DNA of 64,000 bases, from contig NZ_LSZH01000001.1 in the NCBI RefSeq assembly GCF_001647545.1, forward strand, positions 1 to 64,000, given 5' to 3'. The position numbers were made by a program, and so were the translations under genes. Positions 61,998 through 64,000 of this stretch are shown one piece after another (the first letter of the stretch is position 1; the number at the start of each line of letters is the position of its first letter). This DNA comes from Acinetobacter sp. SFB (GTDB lineage: Bacteria > Pseudomonadota > Gammaproteobacteria > Pseudomonadales > Moraxellaceae). The notes beneath the pieces are model-generated. The model worked only from the letters and a program-made list of their open reading frames with translations, was not told where the DNA came from and made no database searches.

Positions 61998-63194
61998 TTA
62001 GAAACGGTAACCGATTTTCATACCATAGCCAATGGCGTGATTGTCTTCAAAATCACCTACCGGAGTACCACCAGTTTGTGCAGTTGCGTCACCTAACCAG
62101 AAGTATTTTACACCCGCTTGGATAAAATAATTTTCTGCAGGGCTGTATTGACCGCCTAGACCCACACTCCAGTAACCTTCAGTCGGTCCTAAAGTCGTTA
62201 CAGGGTTACCAGCGCCAGAATCGAATCCAACTGCTGCTGTACCCGACCATTTGTTAGTAAATTTATGACCTAAGCCAACGGTTGCAGACCATTGATCATC
62301 GGAGTAGTCAATTAAATTTTGTGCTTTGCCTTTAGCCAGCGCAGAAGCTTGCGCTAATAATTCTGGCTTAACAGCAAATTGGTCCCAATGTACCCAACGA
62401 AGATTTGCAAATGCTAAAGTGTTTTGAGCAATACCTGTTTGTAAATCGATATTAACAGATTGTGGAGTAGTCGCTTCTACAATGCTTTCTCTAGCACCCA
62501 TAGTTGCCAATATCGGTTTAGCAGGGCTTAATGGATGACCTGTTGCAGGTAACTGTTGTCCTAACAGAGCTAAGCCTGACGTTTCATTAGCTTGGGCTTC
62601 ATGTTTAATTTCAGAACGATAGGTTACTGCTGCTTTAAGAGCAATTTCAGGAATTTGATAAGCAAAACCAGCGAGCCAACCGAAAGCTTCTTCTTGATCA
62701 ACTTTAATATTATAGCCACTCAATAAGGAGTAAGCTGCACCACGTAATTTAATATCAGCTTCAACAGTCTGCCAAACTGGACCGGCATAAAAATTCCAGT
62801 TTTCAGTTGGCTGATACCCGATTAAAGCTGTGAGGGTATTTGTTTTTACTTCTACAGAAGTGCCTTCTGTACCATTACCAAATGAACCAGCAGTTGAAGC
62901 ATATTGAGAGTCAGCACCAAATGGTTGGTCGTATAAGAGACCTACAGAAATTTTATCAGTTGCTTGAACTTTTATTGCGGCAGAAGGGAAGTAATAATCT
63001 TCTGCCATATCGCTAACATTGAGTTGGTTTGATTTTACTTCAGGATCTAGAACAGAAATACCTGCTTCAGCATAATTCCCTGGCTGTAAAAAAGCCGAAA
63101 TGGATTGACCTGAACGGTCTAAACCGCCTGCAATTACTGAAGTAAGTGGAAGAGTGCTAATAAAGATAGCAATAGATAAGGTATTGAGCTTCAT
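61998..63194 (-). CDS. FadL/OmpP1-family outer membrane porin
   Basis: This 398-aa outer-membrane beta-barrel belongs to the long-chain fatty-acid transporter family. The signal peptide covers about residues 1-22 (LSIAIFISTLPLTSVIAG). The mature start is GGLDRSGQSISAFLQPGNYAEAG, then alternating barrel strands, the family's FAYQIPEIALKAAVTYRSEIKHEA, FANLRWVHWDQF (near residue 275), GFDSGAGNPVTTLGPTEGYWSVGLG, and a C-terminal Phe (KIGYRF) required for BAM insertion. It has a close paralogue directly upstream on the same strand. Confidence 0.9.
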   Translation of the reverse strand: MKLNTLSIAIFISTLPLTSVIAGGLDRSGQSISAFLQPGNYAEAGISVLDPEVKSNQLNVSDMAEDYYFPSAAIKVQATDKISVGLLYDQPFGADSQYASTAGSFGNGTEGTSVEVKTNTLTALIGYQPTENWNFYAGPVWQTVEADIKLRGAAYSLLSGYNIKVDQEEAFGWLAGFAYQIPEIALKAAVTYRSEIKHEAQANETSGLALLGQQLPATGHPLSPAKPILATMGARESIVEATTPQSVNIDLQTGIAQNTLAFANLRWVHWDQFAVKPELLAQASALAKGKAQNLIDYSDDQWSATVGLGHKFTNKWSGTAAVGFDSGAGNPVTTLGPTEGYWSVGLGGQYSPAENYFIQAGVKYFWLGDATAQTGGTPVGDFEDNHAIGYGMKIGYRF

Positions 63195-63474
63195 AGTTCT
63201 TTCCCTGATGCCATTTTGTAACTAAAAGTCATGGAAAAGTAACATAAATAAAAAAAGAGTAAATGCTCAGCTATGATTAGATAATGAACTGATCAATTCA
63301 AAAAATGAACTTGAATAGAGTAAAAGTACTAACAATACTTTTGTATATTAATGATTTATAAGTAAAAAAATAGAGTAATAAGCTTAAATAATTAGGAAGC
63401 TACAAGTAATTCTTTTTGATCAAATTTGAAACATATAGATTGAGATATTAAAAAAACAAGAGATGTAATGTAAA
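63195..63474. other. Promoter-bearing gap between the two FadL-like genes
   Basis: This AT-rich stretch of about 280 nt contains no supported gene. It should hold the promoter of the gene at 61998. Confidence 0.4.
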
Positions 63475-63500
63475 AAAGGCCATTGTAAACAATGGCCTTT
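63475..63500 (-). terminator. Terminator of the second FadL-like gene
   Basis: AAAGGCCATTG and CAATGGCCTTT form a perfect 11-bp stem with a TAAA loop. On the minus strand a T-run follows. Confidence 0.9.
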
Positions 63501-63521
63501 ATATTAATTTATTTAATGATT

Positions 63522-64000
63522 TTAGAAGCGGTAGCCGATTTTCAGACCATATGCGATGGCATTGTTATCTTCAAAGTTAGCAACGTATTCATTTCCACCA
63601 GCTTGAGCACCAGTTTGGGCTTTTGCATCACCCAACCAGAAGTATTTCACACCACCAGCGATAAAGTAATTTGGTGCTGGACTGAACTGTAGTCCTAAAC
63701 CAACATTCCAGTAGCCTTCTGTAGGACCTAAAGTAGAAACGGGGTTACCCGCACCAGAATCCCAACCTACAGATAAATTACCAGCCCATTGTTCGTTTAG
63801 TTTACGACCAACACCGACAGTTGCTGAAATTTGGTCATCAGAATATTCAACTAAGTTAAAACCATTTGGACGTTGGACTAGAGGACCCACTGCATCAGAT
63901 AATAGACCAAATTTATAAGGACGAATTGAGAAACTAGACCAATCTACCCAGCGAACATTAGCAAAAGCAACGGTATTTGCCATTATACCGGTTTGAAAAT
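63522..64000 (-). CDS. FadL/OmpP1-family porin, C-terminal part (cut by window end)
   Basis: This is the C-terminal portion of a second FadL-like outer-membrane protein. The reading frame continues past the window edge; the ATG at 63983 (MANTVAFANVRWVDWSSF) lies inside the barrel and is not the true start. The visible part matches the neighbour at 61998 closely (FANVRWVDW, GWDSGAGNPVSTLGPTEGYWNVGLG, KYFWLGDAKAQTG, KIGYRF). The two are tandem paralogues, probably from one duplication. Confidence 0.88.
   Translation of the reverse strand, partial: FQTGIMANTVAFANVRWVDWSSFSIRPYKFGLLSDAVGPLVQRPNGFNLVEYSDDQISATVGVGRKLNEQWAGNLSVGWDSGAGNPVSTLGPTEGYWNVGLGLQFSPAPNYFIAGGVKYFWLGDAKAQTGAQAGGNEYVANFEDNNAIAYGLKIGYRF

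Overview
The window is chromosomal DNA of an Acinetobacter-like gammaproteobacterium (Moraxellaceae). The basis is recognition of protein sequences, not a database search. The wax ester synthase/diacylglycerol acyltransferase is very close to the Acinetobacter AtfA that I know. Gene content and order (minCDE, mreBCD-maf-rng, gatCAB, pilTU, fur-bamE, trxB-ftsK, aat-bpt), the AT-rich codon use and the two FadL/OmpP1-type porins fit the same assignment. No tRNA, rRNA, CRISPR array, complete insertion sequence or prophage is visible.

Layout. 1-9 kb: tuf (complete, at the left edge), a metal-dependent hydrolase, rimI, the two N-degron transferases bpt and aat, trxB and ftsK. 9-18 kb: an AEC transporter, a PA4642-like gene, the minCDE division-site operon, a voltage-sensor-like membrane protein, an acyltransferase, an OmpA-type lipoprotein, rep and dut. 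18-25.5 kb: algC/manB-type phosphohexomutase, argB, a class II glutamine amidotransferase, a bacteriohemerythrin, an NSS-like membrane protein overlapping an RnfH gene, and divergent bamE/fur. 25.5-36 kb: twitching-motility ATPases pilT-pilU, the PLP-binding protein YggS, a thioesterase, the SbcCD nuclease and a PAS-GGDEF diguanylate cyclase. 36-41 kb: a metallo-beta-lactamase-fold hydrolase, a solitary AT-rich KAP-type P-loop NTPase gene next to a palindromic repeat, and metG. 41-48.3 kb: mainly exported or genus-type proteins (HEPN-like protein, SbmA/BacA transporter, DUF1176 protein, lipoprotein, small exported protein). 48.3-50.5 kb: a small plastic zone with a second copy of the palindromic repeat, a frameshifted gene, a duplicated N-terminal fragment of that gene, further hairpin repeats and an unrecognised AT-rich 369-aa gene. 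50.5-64 kb: gatCAB, mreBCD-maf-rng, a 56-aa gene, the wax ester synthase, cysH, thrH and two tandem FadL-like porin genes, the second cut by the window end.

Most of the window is housekeeping: translation (tuf, metG, gatCAB, rimI), cell shape and division (mreBCD, minCDE, ftsK), recombination and repair (rep, sbcCD), iron and redox control (fur, trxB), amino-acid and sulfur metabolism (argB, cysH, thrH) and lipid storage (wax ester synthase). The parts most likely to hold something new are the KAP NTPase gene, the 48.3-50.5 kb plastic zone, the HEPN-like gene next to metG, and a 121-nt rod-like structured element between minE and the PA4642-like gene that looks like a small RNA or leader.
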